Below, piece by piece: positions 35,512 to 43,755 of a stretch of DNA of 64,000 nt (its first letter is position 1; the number at the start of each line of letters is the position of its first letter). This DNA comes from Nonomuraea aurantiaca (GTDB lineage Bacteria; Actinomycetota; Actinomycetes; Streptosporangiales; Streptosporangiaceae): positions 32,236 through 96,235 of the forward strand of contig NZ_JAIWNB010000036.1 of assembly GCF_020215705.1 (NCBI RefSeq), written 5' to 3'. The translations under genes were made by a program, and so were the position numbers. The notes beneath the pieces are model-generated. The model worked only from the letters and a program-made list of their open reading frames with translations. It was not told the origin of the DNA and did no database searches.

Positions 35512-36854
35512 CGGACGGCCTCCGCGTGCTGAACCGGTGCCAGCCGTACCCATTCGGGCACGCGGCGGTTGAGGGACAGGACGGTGAGTTCGGCCTGGTG
35601 CTCCTGTTCGTCCGCGGCGAACGGGTCCGTCTCCGGAACGACGGGCACGGTCACGATGTCACCGGGCTCCGGCATGCGCCCCAGCCTGGCGAGGACCAGC
35701 CCGGCGAGCGTGTCGTAGTCGTCGCTCTCGGGCAGCGAGACGCCGGTGGCCCGCTCGACCTCGTCGAGCCTGAACCGGCCCGGCACCTCCCAGATGCCGC
35801 CCGGCCGCTCGACCGCGCCGTCGGGCTCCGGGTCGTTCTCGTCGATGAGCTCGCCGACCAGCTCCTCCGCCAGGTCCTCGACGGTGATGACGCCGGCGAG
35901 GTCGCCGTACTCGTCGATCACGCAGACGAGGTCGTCCTTGGCCGAGCGCATCTGGTCCAGTACGGCGGGCAGCGGCAGCGAGTCGGGCACCAGCACCGCG
36001 GGACGGGTGATGCCGATGATCGGGCCGTCTTCGAGACCGGAGGTGATCAGCTCGCGCACGCCCGTCACGCCCACCACGTCGCCGTCGGCGCCGAGCACCG
36101 GGTAGCGGGAGTGGCCGCACTCGCGTATGACCTCCACGAGGTCGGAGATCGGCTGGGAGTCGCGGACCACGACCACGCGCGGGCGCGGGACCATGATCTC
36201 CTCCGCGTTGCGGTCGCCGAACTCCAGCGCCCGCTCCAGCAGCTCCGACAGGCGCGGGGGCAGCTCGCCCGCCAGGGTGGACTCGGCGATGATCCGCGAG
36301 AGCTCCTCAGGGGTCGCGCCGTGCTCCACCTCCTCGACGGGTTCGATGCCGATGCGCCTGAGCAGTCCCGTGGCCGCAGAGTCGAACAAGCGGACCACCG
36401 GGCCGACCACGGCCAGGTAGACCAGCGTCGATCCGGCGAGGAACTTGGCGACGGGCTCCGGCCTGGCGATGCCGAGGTTCTTGGGCGCCAGCTCGCCGAG
36501 GACCATCTGGACGACGGTCGCGACGAACACGCCGATGACCACGGACAGGCCGGTGACGACACCGTCGGGCATGCCGGTGTCCGTCAGCCACGGACGAACG
36601 ATCGTCGCTATGGCGGGTTCGGCCAGGAAGCCGACCAGCAGCGCGGTGACGGTGATGCCGAGCTGCGCGCCGGAGAGCATGAACGACAGGCGGGAGGTAA
36701 CCTGGAGGGCCTTCTCCGCGGCCTGGTCGCCGGCGGCGGCCTGCTCGCGCAGGAGGCCCCGGTCGGCGGCCACGAAGGCGAACTCCTGCGCGACGAAGTA
36801 GCCGGTCGCGGCGGTGAGCAGGAAGAGGGCGAGTAGCCCGAGGTACGCGCTCAC
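35508..36854 (-). CDS. CNNM/CBS/CorC-HlyC membrane protein
   Basis: 448 aa from GTG 36854. CNNM domain (A-T-G-Y-F-V-A-Q-E-F-A-F, then G-E-L-A-P-K-N), two CBS motifs (residues about 215-330, incl. C-V-I-D-E-Y-G-D-L-A-G-V-I-T-V-E-D) and a C-terminal CorC_HlyC domain. Full-length member paired with a shorter paralogue downstream. Predicted Mg/Co efflux or magnesium homeostasis. Divergent from the LCP gene across 260 nt. Confidence 0.88.
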   Translation of the reverse strand: MSAYLGLLALFLLTAATGYFVAQEFAFVAADRGLLREQAAAGDQAAEKALQVTSRLSFMLSGAQLGITVTALLVGFLAEPAIATIVRPWLTDTGMPDGVVTGLSVVIGVFVATVVQMVLGELAPKNLGIARPEPVAKFLAGSTLVYLAVVGPVVRLFDSAATGLLRRIGIEPVEEVEHGATPEELSRIIAESTLAGELPPRLSELLERALEFGDRNAEEIMVPRPRVVVVRDSQPISDLVEVIRECGHSRYPVLGADGDVVGVTGVRELITSGLEDGPIIGITRPAVLVPDSLPLPAVLDQMRSAKDDLVCVIDEYGDLAGVITVEDLAEELVGELIDENDPEPDGAVERPGGIWEVPGRFRLDEVERATGVSLPESDDYDTLAGLVLARLGRMPEPGDIVTVPVVPETDPFAADEQEHQAELTVLSLNRRVPEWVRLAPVQHAEAVR

Positions 36855-37114
36855 CGTGACAAGCTCCGAAAAGGTGAGCTATCAGGGGATCCCGTGCGTG
36901 TGCACGGGCGAATATTCCAAGGGTCCGGGGCGGACACGATCATCCTTTCGATGGCGGAAGTCCATAAACCGTAACGATGCAGTTGGCAGCAATGTTTCCG
37001 ACGTGACCCTCCGCTAGTTCTGCGTACTTTTCCGTGGGAAAACCTTGGCGAGACGTCTTCACTGGTGGGGGGTTGGACGTAGCGTCTATGACAACCGAAG
37101 GGGAAAGAGGCCAA

Positions 37115-38365
37115 GTGTCTGAGGAAGACCGGACGCGAGCCATGCGCTCGCCGGGCGATGGCCGCCCGCTGCCCGGCAGGAACGGCGACGGGCCGCGGTC
37201 GGGTGGTGCCCCCGCGCATCGGATTCCGTCGACGCAGCAGGTCCCTCCGCCGGCTCAGCAGGCGCCGCCAACGCACCAGTCGCCCTCCGACGCGCCGCGC
37301 GCCGGCGGTTCGCGCGTGTACGGCCGGGAGCGCTCAGGCGGCAGCCCGATCAAGCCGTTCACGCCCAAGGCGGAGGCGGCCCCGTCGGGCCCCAAGCCGC
37401 CGCGCAGGCGGATCAACGGCCGCACCATCCTGAAGATCGTCGCCGCCGTGGTGGCGCTGCTGCTCGTGGTGGCCGTGGGCCTGTTCTTCTGGATCGACTC
37501 GCGGCTGACCGGGATCCCCGGCGTGCTCGACGACTACCAGGGCCGTCCGGCCGACTCCCCGGGTACCAACTGGCTGCTGGTCGGCTCCGACAGCCGCAAG
37601 GGCCTGTCGGCGGCCGACCGCAAGAAGCTCGCCACCGGCAAGGCGGCCGGCCAGCGCACCGACTCGATGATGCTGCTGCACATCCCCGCGGGCAGCGACA
37701 AGCCGACCCTCGTCAGCCTGCCGCGCGACTCGGCGGTCACCATCCCCGGCAAGGGCCGCAACAAGCTCAACGCCGCGTACGCCATCGGCGGCCCCAAACT
37801 GCTCGCCCAGACGATCGAGACCGTCACCGGGGTGCGCGTCGACAACTACATGGAGATCGGCTTCGCCGGGTTCGTGGACATCGTCGACGCGGTCGGCGGC
37901 GTCGAGATCAACGTCCGCGCCGCGGTCGACGACCCCAAGGCGGGGCTGAAGCTCAAGAAGGGCGTCCAGACGCTGACCGGCGCCCAGGCGCTCGGCTACG
38001 TCCGTACCCGCAAGGGCGGCGCGCTGCCCGACTTCGAGCGGACCAAGCGGCAGCGCCAGTTCCTCGGCGCGGTCGTGAAGAAGGCGGCCAGCCCCGGCAC
38101 GCTGATCAACCCGTTCACCTCGATCCCGCTGGCCATGAGCGCCACCGACGCGGTGGCCGTCGATTCGAGCACAGGCGCGTTCGACATGCTCTCGCTGGGC
38201 CTGGCCATGGGCGACAGCCCGGTGACCACGGTCGTGCCGTTCGGCGGCAACGAGATCGCGGGCGGCGGCAGCGCGGTCAAGTGGGACAGGGAGAAGGCCA
38301 CCGCCCTGTTCAACGCGATCAAGCAGGACAAGCCGGTGCCGAAGGAGATCCTCGACGCCGGCTGA
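37115..38365 (+). CDS. LytR-CpsA-Psr (LCP) family protein
   Basis: 416 aa from GTG 37115, which has AAAGAGG 4 nt upstream; ATG 37088 is an alternative. A long Pro-rich cytoplasmic tail, one transmembrane helix (residues about 108-130), then the LCP catalytic domain: W-L-L-V-G-S-D-S-R, R-T-D-S-M-M-L-L-H-I and S-L-P-R-D-S. LCP enzymes attach arabinogalactan, teichoic or similar polymers from a lipid carrier to peptidoglycan. Single gene with its own terminator. Confidence 0.9.
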   Translation: MSEEDRTRAMRSPGDGRPLPGRNGDGPRSGGAPAHRIPSTQQVPPPAQQAPPTHQSPSDAPRAGGSRVYGRERSGGSPIKPFTPKAEAAPSGPKPPRRRINGRTILKIVAAVVALLLVVAVGLFFWIDSRLTGIPGVLDDYQGRPADSPGTNWLLVGSDSRKGLSAADRKKLATGKAAGQRTDSMMLLHIPAGSDKPTLVSLPRDSAVTIPGKGRNKLNAAYAIGGPKLLAQTIETVTGVRVDNYMEIGFAGFVDIVDAVGGVEINVRAAVDDPKAGLKLKKGVQTLTGAQALGYVRTRKGGALPDFERTKRQRQFLGAVVKKAASPGTLINPFTSIPLAMSATDAVAVDSSTGAFDMLSLGLAMGDSPVTTVVPFGGNEIAGGGSAVKWDREKATALFNAIKQDKPVPKEILDAG

Positions 38366-38369
38366 CCCA

Positions 38370-38397
38370 CCCCTGCCACGGCGGACCGTCGCAGGGG
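38370..38397. terminator. hairpin after the LCP gene
   Basis: Stem CCCCTGC, one mismatch, ACGG, loop CGGA and the matching complements. It sits 5 nt after the LCP stop and 18 nt from the end of the convergent GOLPH3-like gene. Confidence 0.7.
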
Positions 38398-38415
38398 TAT
38401 GGCCCTTGGGGGTAC

Positions 38416-39069
38416 CTAGCTTCCTGTGCTGGCGGCGCCGATGGCGGCGCTGGTGGCGGCGATGACGATGACCGAGTTGATCGCGGCGATCGTCTTGGCC
38501 ACCGCGTCGCCCGCCCAGTCGCCCTCGGCGATCTCCTCGATGCGGGCCTTGTCCGCGCCGGGGAACGCCTTGCGGTCGAGCTTGGCGGCGTGCATGACGG
38601 CGATGAGCACCGCGGTGCGCCCGTCGGGCTCGGCGCCGGCCAGCACGCCGCTCACGCGCCGCCTGACCTCCGCCTCGACGCTGCCGTCGGCCTCCGGCCA
38701 GCGGGTGGTGGGGAAGATGCCGAGCACCGTGCCGCGCTCCTCGGCCAGCACGCCCGTCTCGGCGAGCCGGATGAGCAGGCGCCGGCGCAGCTTGGTGGAG
38801 TGGAGCCGCTGGACCCACCAGTCGGGCTTGCGCTCCTTGCCCTCCTCCGCGATGCGGGCCAGCGCGGCGTCGAGTTCGTCGTCACCCAGCGGCGTGGCGT
38901 CCTCGACCGACACCTTCTTGCCGGTCAGGGCCACCCGCTCGTTGATGGCCAGCTCCGCGAGGATCGCGCCGCCGAGCGCCGGATCGAGTTGGCTGCCGCT
39001 GATGAGCTGCTTGCCCTCCTCCTCGCTGTAGGCGAGCAAGAGGAGTTCTTCCGCGATCGTCACACTCAT
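38416..39069 (-). CDS. GPP34 (GOLPH3/Vps74-like) family protein
   Basis: 217 aa. Starts T-I-A-E-E-L-L-L-L-A-Y-S-E-E-E-G, then L-G-G-A-I-L-A-E-L-A-I-N-E-R-V near residue 32 and R-L-H-S-T-K-L-R-R-R-L-L near 88: the GPP34 helical family, related to eukaryotic GOLPH3, a PI4P-binding Golgi protein. The C-terminus has a hydrophobic helix (I-N-S-V-I-V-I-A-A-T-S-A-A-I-G). In actinobacteria the role is unknown; membrane or phospholipid binding is an inference. Confidence 0.82.
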   Translation of the reverse strand: MSVTIAEELLLLAYSEEEGKQLISGSQLDPALGGAILAELAINERVALTGKKVSVEDATPLGDDELDAALARIAEEGKERKPDWWVQRLHSTKLRRRLLIRLAETGVLAEERGTVLGIFPTTRWPEADGSVEAEVRRRVSGVLAGAEPDGRTAVLIAVMHAAKLDRKAFPGADKARIEEIAEGDWAGDAVAKTIAAINSVIVIAATSAAIGAASTGS

Positions 39070-39092
39070 TCCCTGACACTAGCCTGCCGCTC

Positions 39093-39698
39093 ATGGGTAT
39101 CTCCGAGAAGTTGCACGCGGCCGGGCGCCCCCTCCTCGACGCGCAGCTCGCGCATCCCACGGTCGTCGGCATCGGGCGCGGCGATCTGGCGGAGCCGGTG
39201 TTCCGGTCGTGGCTGGAGCAGGACTACCTGTTCCTGCTGGACTATGTGCGGGTGTTCGCGCGGCTGGCCTGGCAGGCGCCGGCCGCGCATCTGGGCGATC
39301 TCGTGGACCTGGCGCACACGACCTTCCACGACGAGCTGAGGCTGCACCGGGAGCTGTCGGCCTCGTTCGGGGCGGATCTGGAAGGCGCGCGGAAGGGGCC
39401 GGCGTGCGCGGCCTACACGGCGTTCCTGCTGGAGTCTGCTGCTGACTATGGCGAAGGGCTTGCCGCGCTCTATCCCTGCATGTGGGGATATTCGACGCTT
39501 GGCCGGTTGTTGGCCGAGGATTTGCCCGCCGAGCCGCGCTATCGGAGGTGGGTGGAGACGTACGCCGATCCCGGCTTCGCGGCGCTGACCGTGCGGATCG
39601 CCGAGATGATCGACCAGGCCGATCCCGATCCCGTACGGGCGGAGGCGCTGTTCCGCGAGGGAATGGCGCACGAGCTGGCGTTCTGGGACGTGCCATAG
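39093..39698 (+). CDS. tenA: TenA family protein (thiaminase II/aminopyrimidine aminohydrolase)
   Basis: 201 aa. Helical TenA fold: W-L-E-Q-D-Y-L-F-L-L-D with Asp50, the catalytic Cys129 in L-Y-P-C-M-W-G-Y, and a C-terminal E-L-A-F-W-D. The presence of Cys places it in the TenA_C class, which hydrolyses aminopyrimidines from damaged thiamine to HMP. A TPP-controlled cytX lies 2 kb downstream, so pyrimidine salvage is a consistent theme. Divergent from the GPP34 gene with 23 nt between starts. Confidence 0.82.
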   Translation: MGISEKLHAAGRPLLDAQLAHPTVVGIGRGDLAEPVFRSWLEQDYLFLLDYVRVFARLAWQAPAAHLGDLVDLAHTTFHDELRLHRELSASFGADLEGARKGPACAAYTAFLLESAADYGEGLAALYPCMWGYSTLGRLLAEDLPAEPRYRRWVETYADPGFAALTVRIAEMIDQADPDPVRAEALFREGMAHELAFWDVP

Positions 39699-39717
39699 TT
39701 ATCCACAGGCTGTGGAC
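39699..39717. promoter_or_regulatory. DnaA-box-like palindrome between tenA and the glycosylase gene
   Basis: TTATCCACA (39699-39707) is a perfect consensus DnaA 9-mer. With GGC and TGTGGA it forms the palindrome TCCACA-GGC-TGTGGA (39702-39716). It overlaps the tenA stop and lies 25 nt before the glycosylase start. Confidence 0.4.
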
Positions 39718-39741
39718 GACGGCGCGTCGTACCCTGGTGGC

Positions 39742-40620
39742 ATGCCGGAACTCCCCGAAGTGGAATCGCTCGCCGGTTTCCTGCGCGAGCGGGCGGTCGG
39801 TCGCACCCTCCTGGGCGTCGACGTGGTCGCCTTCTCGGCGCTCAAGACGTTCGATCCGCCGGTCACCGCGCTCGGCGGGCTGACCATCACGGGCGTGGCC
39901 AGGCACGGCAAGTTCCTCGACTTCGACTGCGACGGCCTGCACCTGGTCATCCACCTGGCCCGCGCGGGGTGGCTGCGCTGGCGCGACGACCTCTCGGGCG
40001 CGAAGCCGGTCCGTCCGGGCAAGGGCCCGCTGGCGGTACGGGTACGCCTGGCGCCCGACGATGAGGGCCTGGCGCCCGGGTTCGAGCTGACCGAGGCGGG
40101 AACGCAGAAGCGCCTAGCCGTCTATGTCACGAAAAATCCGGATGACGTGCCGGGTGTCGCCGCCCTCGGCCCAGACCCCCTCGACGACGCCTTCACCGTG
40201 GCCACGCTCAAGGGCATCCTGAACGGCAGCCGCACCCAGGTGAAGGGCCTGCTGCGCGATCAGAAGGTCATCGCGGGCATCGGCAACGCCTACTCCGACG
40301 AGGTGCTGCACGCGGCCAAGATGTCACCGTTCAAGATCGCCTCGACCCTCACCGACGCCCAGATCGCCGACCTGCACGAGGCCATCGTCACCACGCTGCG
40401 CGAGGCGGTCGAGCGGGCGCACGGCCTGGCCGCCAAGGACCTCAAGGCGGAGAAGAAGTCCGGCCTTCGCGTGCACAACCGCGCCGGTCAGCCGTGCGAT
40501 GTGTGCGGCGACACGATCCGCGAGGTGTCCTTCGCGGACTCCTCGCTCCAGTACTGCCCCACCTGCCAGACGGGCGGCAAGCCGCTGGCCGACCGCCGCC
40601 TGTCCCGCCTGCTGAAGTGA
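39742..40620 (+). CDS. Fpg/Nei family DNA glycosylase
   Basis: 292 aa. Catalytic N-terminus M-P-E-L-P-E-V-E (Pro1 after Met removal, Glu2), lysine in H-G-K-F-L (residue 57), the H2TH part with G-I-G-N-A-Y-S-D-E, and a C-terminal zinc finger C-D-V-C/C-P-T-C. Removes oxidised bases in base-excision repair. Sequence alone does not separate Fpg from Nei subfamilies here. Single gene downstream of tenA. Confidence 0.9.
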   Translation: MPELPEVESLAGFLRERAVGRTLLGVDVVAFSALKTFDPPVTALGGLTITGVARHGKFLDFDCDGLHLVIHLARAGWLRWRDDLSGAKPVRPGKGPLAVRVRLAPDDEGLAPGFELTEAGTQKRLAVYVTKNPDDVPGVAALGPDPLDDAFTVATLKGILNGSRTQVKGLLRDQKVIAGIGNAYSDEVLHAAKMSPFKIASTLTDAQIADLHEAIVTTLREAVERAHGLAAKDLKAEKKSGLRVHNRAGQPCDVCGDTIREVSFADSSLQYCPTCQTGGKPLADRRLSRLLK

Positions 40621-40628
40621 TGCCCTTG

Positions 40629-41135
40629 TCACGCGCTGATGGTGACGGGCTCGTCGGCCTCCCCGGACTCGGCTGCGGGGGTGGGCGGGCGCCGGCGTAG
40701 GCCGGTGGCCATGATGAGGGCGGCGACGGCCGTGGCGGCCAGCGGCACCAGGAGCGTCGTCCTGATGGCCGACAGCCCGGCCTCGGGGGAGGTCGCGTCG
40801 CCGAGCGCCGCCACGCTGACGGCCGTGACCATCGACAGCCCGAGCGCCGCGCCGAACTGGAAGGCCGAGTTCAGCAGCCCACCGGCCAAGCCCTGCTCGT
40901 CCTCCGCGATGCCCTCCGTGGCGACGATCGTCAGCGGGCCGTACACGAAGGCGAACATCAGCCCGATCAGCAGCATCGACGGCAGCATGGCCGCGTACGA
41001 CCAGTCCATCCCGATCCCCACGAACAGGGCGTAAGCCGCGAGCCCCGACAGCAGGCCGCCGAAGATCACCCGGGCGTTGCCGTACCTCTGGACCAGCCAG
41101 GGGGTCAGCGTGGGCGCGAGCACCACGGTCCACCC
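40629..41135 (-). pseudogene. MFS transporter, 3' remnant
   Basis: The frame (stop at 40629-40631) encodes about 165 C-terminal residues of a 14-TM type major facilitator: W-L-V-Q-R-Y-G, then I-G-L-M-F-A-F-V-Y-G-P and L-A-G-G-L-L-N-S-A-F-Q-F-G-A-A-L-G. The sequence in frame to the right of about 41135 is not transporter-like; it is the antisense of the HxlR remnant. The N-terminal half and start are missing, so the gene is broken. Confidence 0.8.
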
Positions 41136-41141
41136 CGTGGT

Positions 41142-41291
41142 GCCCCCCGGGTCGACTACGCGCTCACGCCGCTCGGCCGGACCCTGCACCAGACGATCAA
41201 GAGCTTGGTCACTTGGACCGAGGAGCACCGGCAGGAGATCGCCACGGCGCGTGCTGCCTACGACCAGCGACGCGAGATGATGGAGGCATGA
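41142..41291 (+). pseudogene. HxlR-family regulator, 3' remnant
   Basis: About 49 codons ending TGA 41289-41291 read P-R-V-D-Y-A-L-T-P-L-G-R-T-L and on to an acidic tail, the wing and C-terminal helix of HxlR regulators (consensus P-x-V-E-Y-x-L-T-x-x-G). The first half of the HTH and the start codon are gone. Its stop overlaps the rhodanese start by 4 nt, so it once shared an operon with it. Confidence 0.75.
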
Positions 41292-41611
41292 CGGTTCCAG
41301 AGATTCCGGCAAGCGACGTTCCCGCCGACGCCTACCTGCTCGACGTGCGCGAACAGGACGAATGGGTGGCCGGGCACGCCCCCGAGGCGGTGCACATCCC
41401 GATGACGCAGATCCAGGGGCGGGTCGAGGAGGTGCCGGGCGACCGGACCGTCTACGTGGTCTGCCGGGTCGGCGGCCGGTCGTTCCAGGTCGCGGCGTGG
41501 CTCAACCAGCTCGGGCGCGAGGCGGTCAACGTCGACGGCGGCATGGAGTCCTGGGCGGGCGCGCGCCGCCCGATGGTCAGTGAGACGGGGCGCCCACCGT
41601 TCGTCGCCTGA
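41288..41611 (+). CDS. rhodanese-like domain protein
   Basis: 107 aa single rhodanese domain: L-L-D-V-R-E-Q-D-E-W, G-H-A-P-E-A-V-H-I-P, and the active loop V-V-C-R-V-G-G-R-S with the nucleophile Cys. Likely sulfurtransferase or persulfide carrier. ATG 41288 lies on the ATGA of the HxlR remnant, so its own promoter may have been lost with the deletion on its left. Confidence 0.88.
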   Translation: MTVPEIPASDVPADAYLLDVREQDEWVAGHAPEAVHIPMTQIQGRVEEVPGDRTVYVVCRVGGRSFQVAAWLNQLGREAVNVDGGMESWAGARRPMVSETGRPPFVA

Positions 41612-41645
41612 CGGATGGCATAATCCGCTCGACAACTACACAAAC

Positions 41646-41735
41646 CGCGGGAGCTCGGGGTGCACCGGGCTGAGAGGGCGACTGACCTGTCGCCGACCGC
41701 ATGAACCTGTCCGGGTAATGCCGGCGTAGGGAGTG
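41646..41735 (+). promoter_or_regulatory. TPP riboswitch (THI element)
   Basis: All THI box parts are in order: GGGGTGC, CTGAGAGGG, a stem GGCGAC/GTCGCC, ACCGCATGAACCTG and CCGGGTAATGCCGGCGTAGGGAG. Thiamine pyrophosphate binding would fold the aptamer. AGGGAG at its 3' edge is also the ribosome site of the next gene (ATG 41740), so control is probably by translation. No intrinsic terminator is seen in between. Confidence 0.95.
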
Positions 41736-41739
41736 TGAG

Positions 41740-43083
41740 ATGACGCATGTCGTCGACGAAGTCCCGCTGACCCTCGAAGGGGCGCCCCCCAAGACGCTCG
41801 GGCTGCTCGACCAGGGGGCCCTGTGGGCGAACCTGGCCGTGAGCCTGCTGGGGTTCAGCGGTGCGCTGTTCCTGCTCGACCCGCTCAAGGGGAGCCCGCT
41901 CAGCCTGGCCGCCGCCCTGCTCGCCGCGCTCGTCGGCAGCCTGATCGGGTCGGCCATGGTGGGGCTGGCGGCCATCCCGGGAACGCAGACCGGGCGGCCG
42001 GCGATGGTGCTGCTGCGCGGGTTGTTCGGGGCGCGGCTGTCCTACATCCCGACCGTGCTCAACATCGTCCAGATGATCGGGTGGGGCGCCTTCGAGCTGT
42101 GGGTGATCGCCAAGGGCGCGATGGCCATCTTCGGCGTCGTGGTGCCGTACCAGGTGTGGGTGGTACTGGCGGGGGTGCTGACCACGACGCTGACCATCTG
42201 GCCGCTCGGGTCGGTCCGGCTGCTGCGGCGCTACGTCACCATCGGGGTGATCATCTCGCTCGTCTGGTTCGCGGTGGCGTTCCTGTCGAAGGCTCCGCCG
42301 CAGGGCGGCGGGTCGTGGACGGCGTTCGCGCCCGCGGTCGACTACGTCATCGCGCTGTCGGTCTCGTGGGTGCCGATCGCCGCCGACTTCGCCCGGCACT
42401 CCAGGTCGAGCCGGGCGGCCTTCGCGGGCGTGGTCGGCGGCTACACGCTGGCGCAGGTCGCCTGCCTGGGGCTGGGAGTCTACGCGGTGGCCATCGCCGG
42501 GTCCGCCGCGGTGGCCGCCGACGGCACGGCCGTGTTCGGGGCGTTCGTCGCGGTGCCGCTGGGCGCGCTGTTCTTCGCGATCCTGGTGTTGCGGGAGGCC
42601 GACCAGTCGTTCGCGAACGTCTACTCCACGACCATGTCCCTGCAGAACCTCATGCCGCGCGTCGACCGGCGGGTCTTCTCGATCGCCATCGGCGTGCTGA
42701 CCACCGCCATCGCGCTGGTGGTCGACGTGAACTCGTACGGGGCGTTCCTGGGGGTGATCGGGGCGGTGTTCGTGCCGATGTTCGCGGTGCTGGCGGTCGA
42801 CTACTTCCTGCTCGGCGGATCCTCGGGGTGGAACACCGACGAGGACGCGCCCGCCCGCTGGTCCATGCTGGTGCCCTGGGCGCTCGGCTTCGTGGCCTAC
42901 TGGCTGACCACCTCCACGCCCACGGTCGCGCAGTGGGATGGCCTCTGGGCGGCGGTGCGCGCGGCCATCGGGTTCACCAGGCAGCCGTGGATGAACGGGG
43001 CCCTGGGCGCGGCTCTCGTCGCGGCTCTGGTGACGCTGGCGATCGGCTGGGCGACCAGGCGCGGGTCGATCACGCGTCGCTGA
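41740..43083 (+). CDS. cytX: NCS1-type permease CytX (hydroxymethylpyrimidine uptake)
   Basis: 447 aa, about 12 transmembrane helices, purine-cytosine permease family with Q-T-G-R-P-A-M near residue 85 and D-Q-S-F-A-N-V-Y-S-T-T near 290. Placed directly under a TPP riboswitch, which argues for the CytX subgroup importing the thiamine pyrimidine HMP rather than cytosine. The TenA at 39.1 kb makes the same compound from breakdown products. Confidence 0.88.
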   Translation: MTHVVDEVPLTLEGAPPKTLGLLDQGALWANLAVSLLGFSGALFLLDPLKGSPLSLAAALLAALVGSLIGSAMVGLAAIPGTQTGRPAMVLLRGLFGARLSYIPTVLNIVQMIGWGAFELWVIAKGAMAIFGVVVPYQVWVVLAGVLTTTLTIWPLGSVRLLRRYVTIGVIISLVWFAVAFLSKAPPQGGGSWTAFAPAVDYVIALSVSWVPIAADFARHSRSSRAAFAGVVGGYTLAQVACLGLGVYAVAIAGSAAVAADGTAVFGAFVAVPLGALFFAILVLREADQSFANVYSTTMSLQNLMPRVDRRVFSIAIGVLTTAIALVVDVNSYGAFLGVIGAVFVPMFAVLAVDYFLLGGSSGWNTDEDAPARWSMLVPWALGFVAYWLTTSTPTVAQWDGLWAAVRAAIGFTRQPWMNGALGAALVAALVTLAIGWATRRGSITRR

Positions 43084-43092
43084 GTCCGTACG

Positions 43093-43659
43093 TCAGGCCC
43101 GTGAGCGTTTCTCGATGTTGAGGAGGTGGCGCTTGGCGGCCTGGCCGCCCGCGTAGTCGCCGAGCTCGCCGTCACCTGGCACGATCCGGTGGCACGGCAC
43201 GACCACGCAGACGGGGTTGGCGTTGAGCGCGTTGCCGACCGCGCGCAGCGCGCGCGGTCGGCCGATGCTCTCGCCGATCTCGTCGAGGGTCGCCGTCTCC
43301 CCGTAGGGCACGGCCATCGTCTTCTGCAGCACCGTGCGGGCGAACGTCGTGGCGATGGACAGGTCGACCGGCGTGGCGAAGGTCCGCAGGCGCCCGGAGA
43401 AGTAGGCGTCGAGCTCCCTGCGCACCGGGTCGAGCCGCCCGGGGTCGGGCCCGACGAACGCGCCCACATGCCGGACGACCAGCTCGAAGACGGTGTCCTC
43501 CGCCTCGAAGCTGCACGCCACGATGCCCTTGCCGCTCACCGCGAGCACGAGACGGCCGACCGCGCCGTCATAGGTGCCGAACGCCACATCGGGCGGCACC
43601 TCGCCGCGATAGGTGGCGGAAGTCACCCGCAGCAGGGCATCGAGGTCTCCACTGGACAT
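43093..43659 (-). CDS. ogt: methylated-DNA-protein cysteine methyltransferase
   Basis: 188 aa from ATG 43659. Acceptor motif V-P-C-H-R (Cys156), helix-turn-helix P-Y-G-E-T-A-T-L-D-E-I-G, and N-A-L-N-A-N-P-V. Transfers the methyl group of O6-methylguanine to itself. No Ada-type regulator domain. Convergent with cytX, 9 nt apart. Confidence 0.92.
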   Translation of the reverse strand: MSSGDLDALLRVTSATYRGEVPPDVAFGTYDGAVGRLVLAVSGKGIVACSFEAEDTVFELVVRHVGAFVGPDPGRLDPVRRELDAYFSGRLRTFATPVDLSIATTFARTVLQKTMAVPYGETATLDEIGESIGRPRALRAVGNALNANPVCVVVPCHRIVPGDGELGDYAGGQAAKRHLLNIEKRSRA

Positions 43660-43755
43660 ACCCGCCACCCTCTTCCGCCGCCCTGAAAGGCCGTGCCCGC
43701 AGCGTATCGGACGGATCGCCCGACGAACGCCGCACGCCACAGGCACTATGGAGGT

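Noticed and set aside
37334..38818. 494-codon leftward frame over the LCP gene
   Set aside because: Covers two real genes on different strands and a terminator; composition is typical of an antisense GC frame.
40629..41312. Full 227-codon gene for a short transporter
   Set aside because: The first 60 codons are antisense of an HxlR remnant; only the C-terminal half is transporter-like, so it is a pseudogene.
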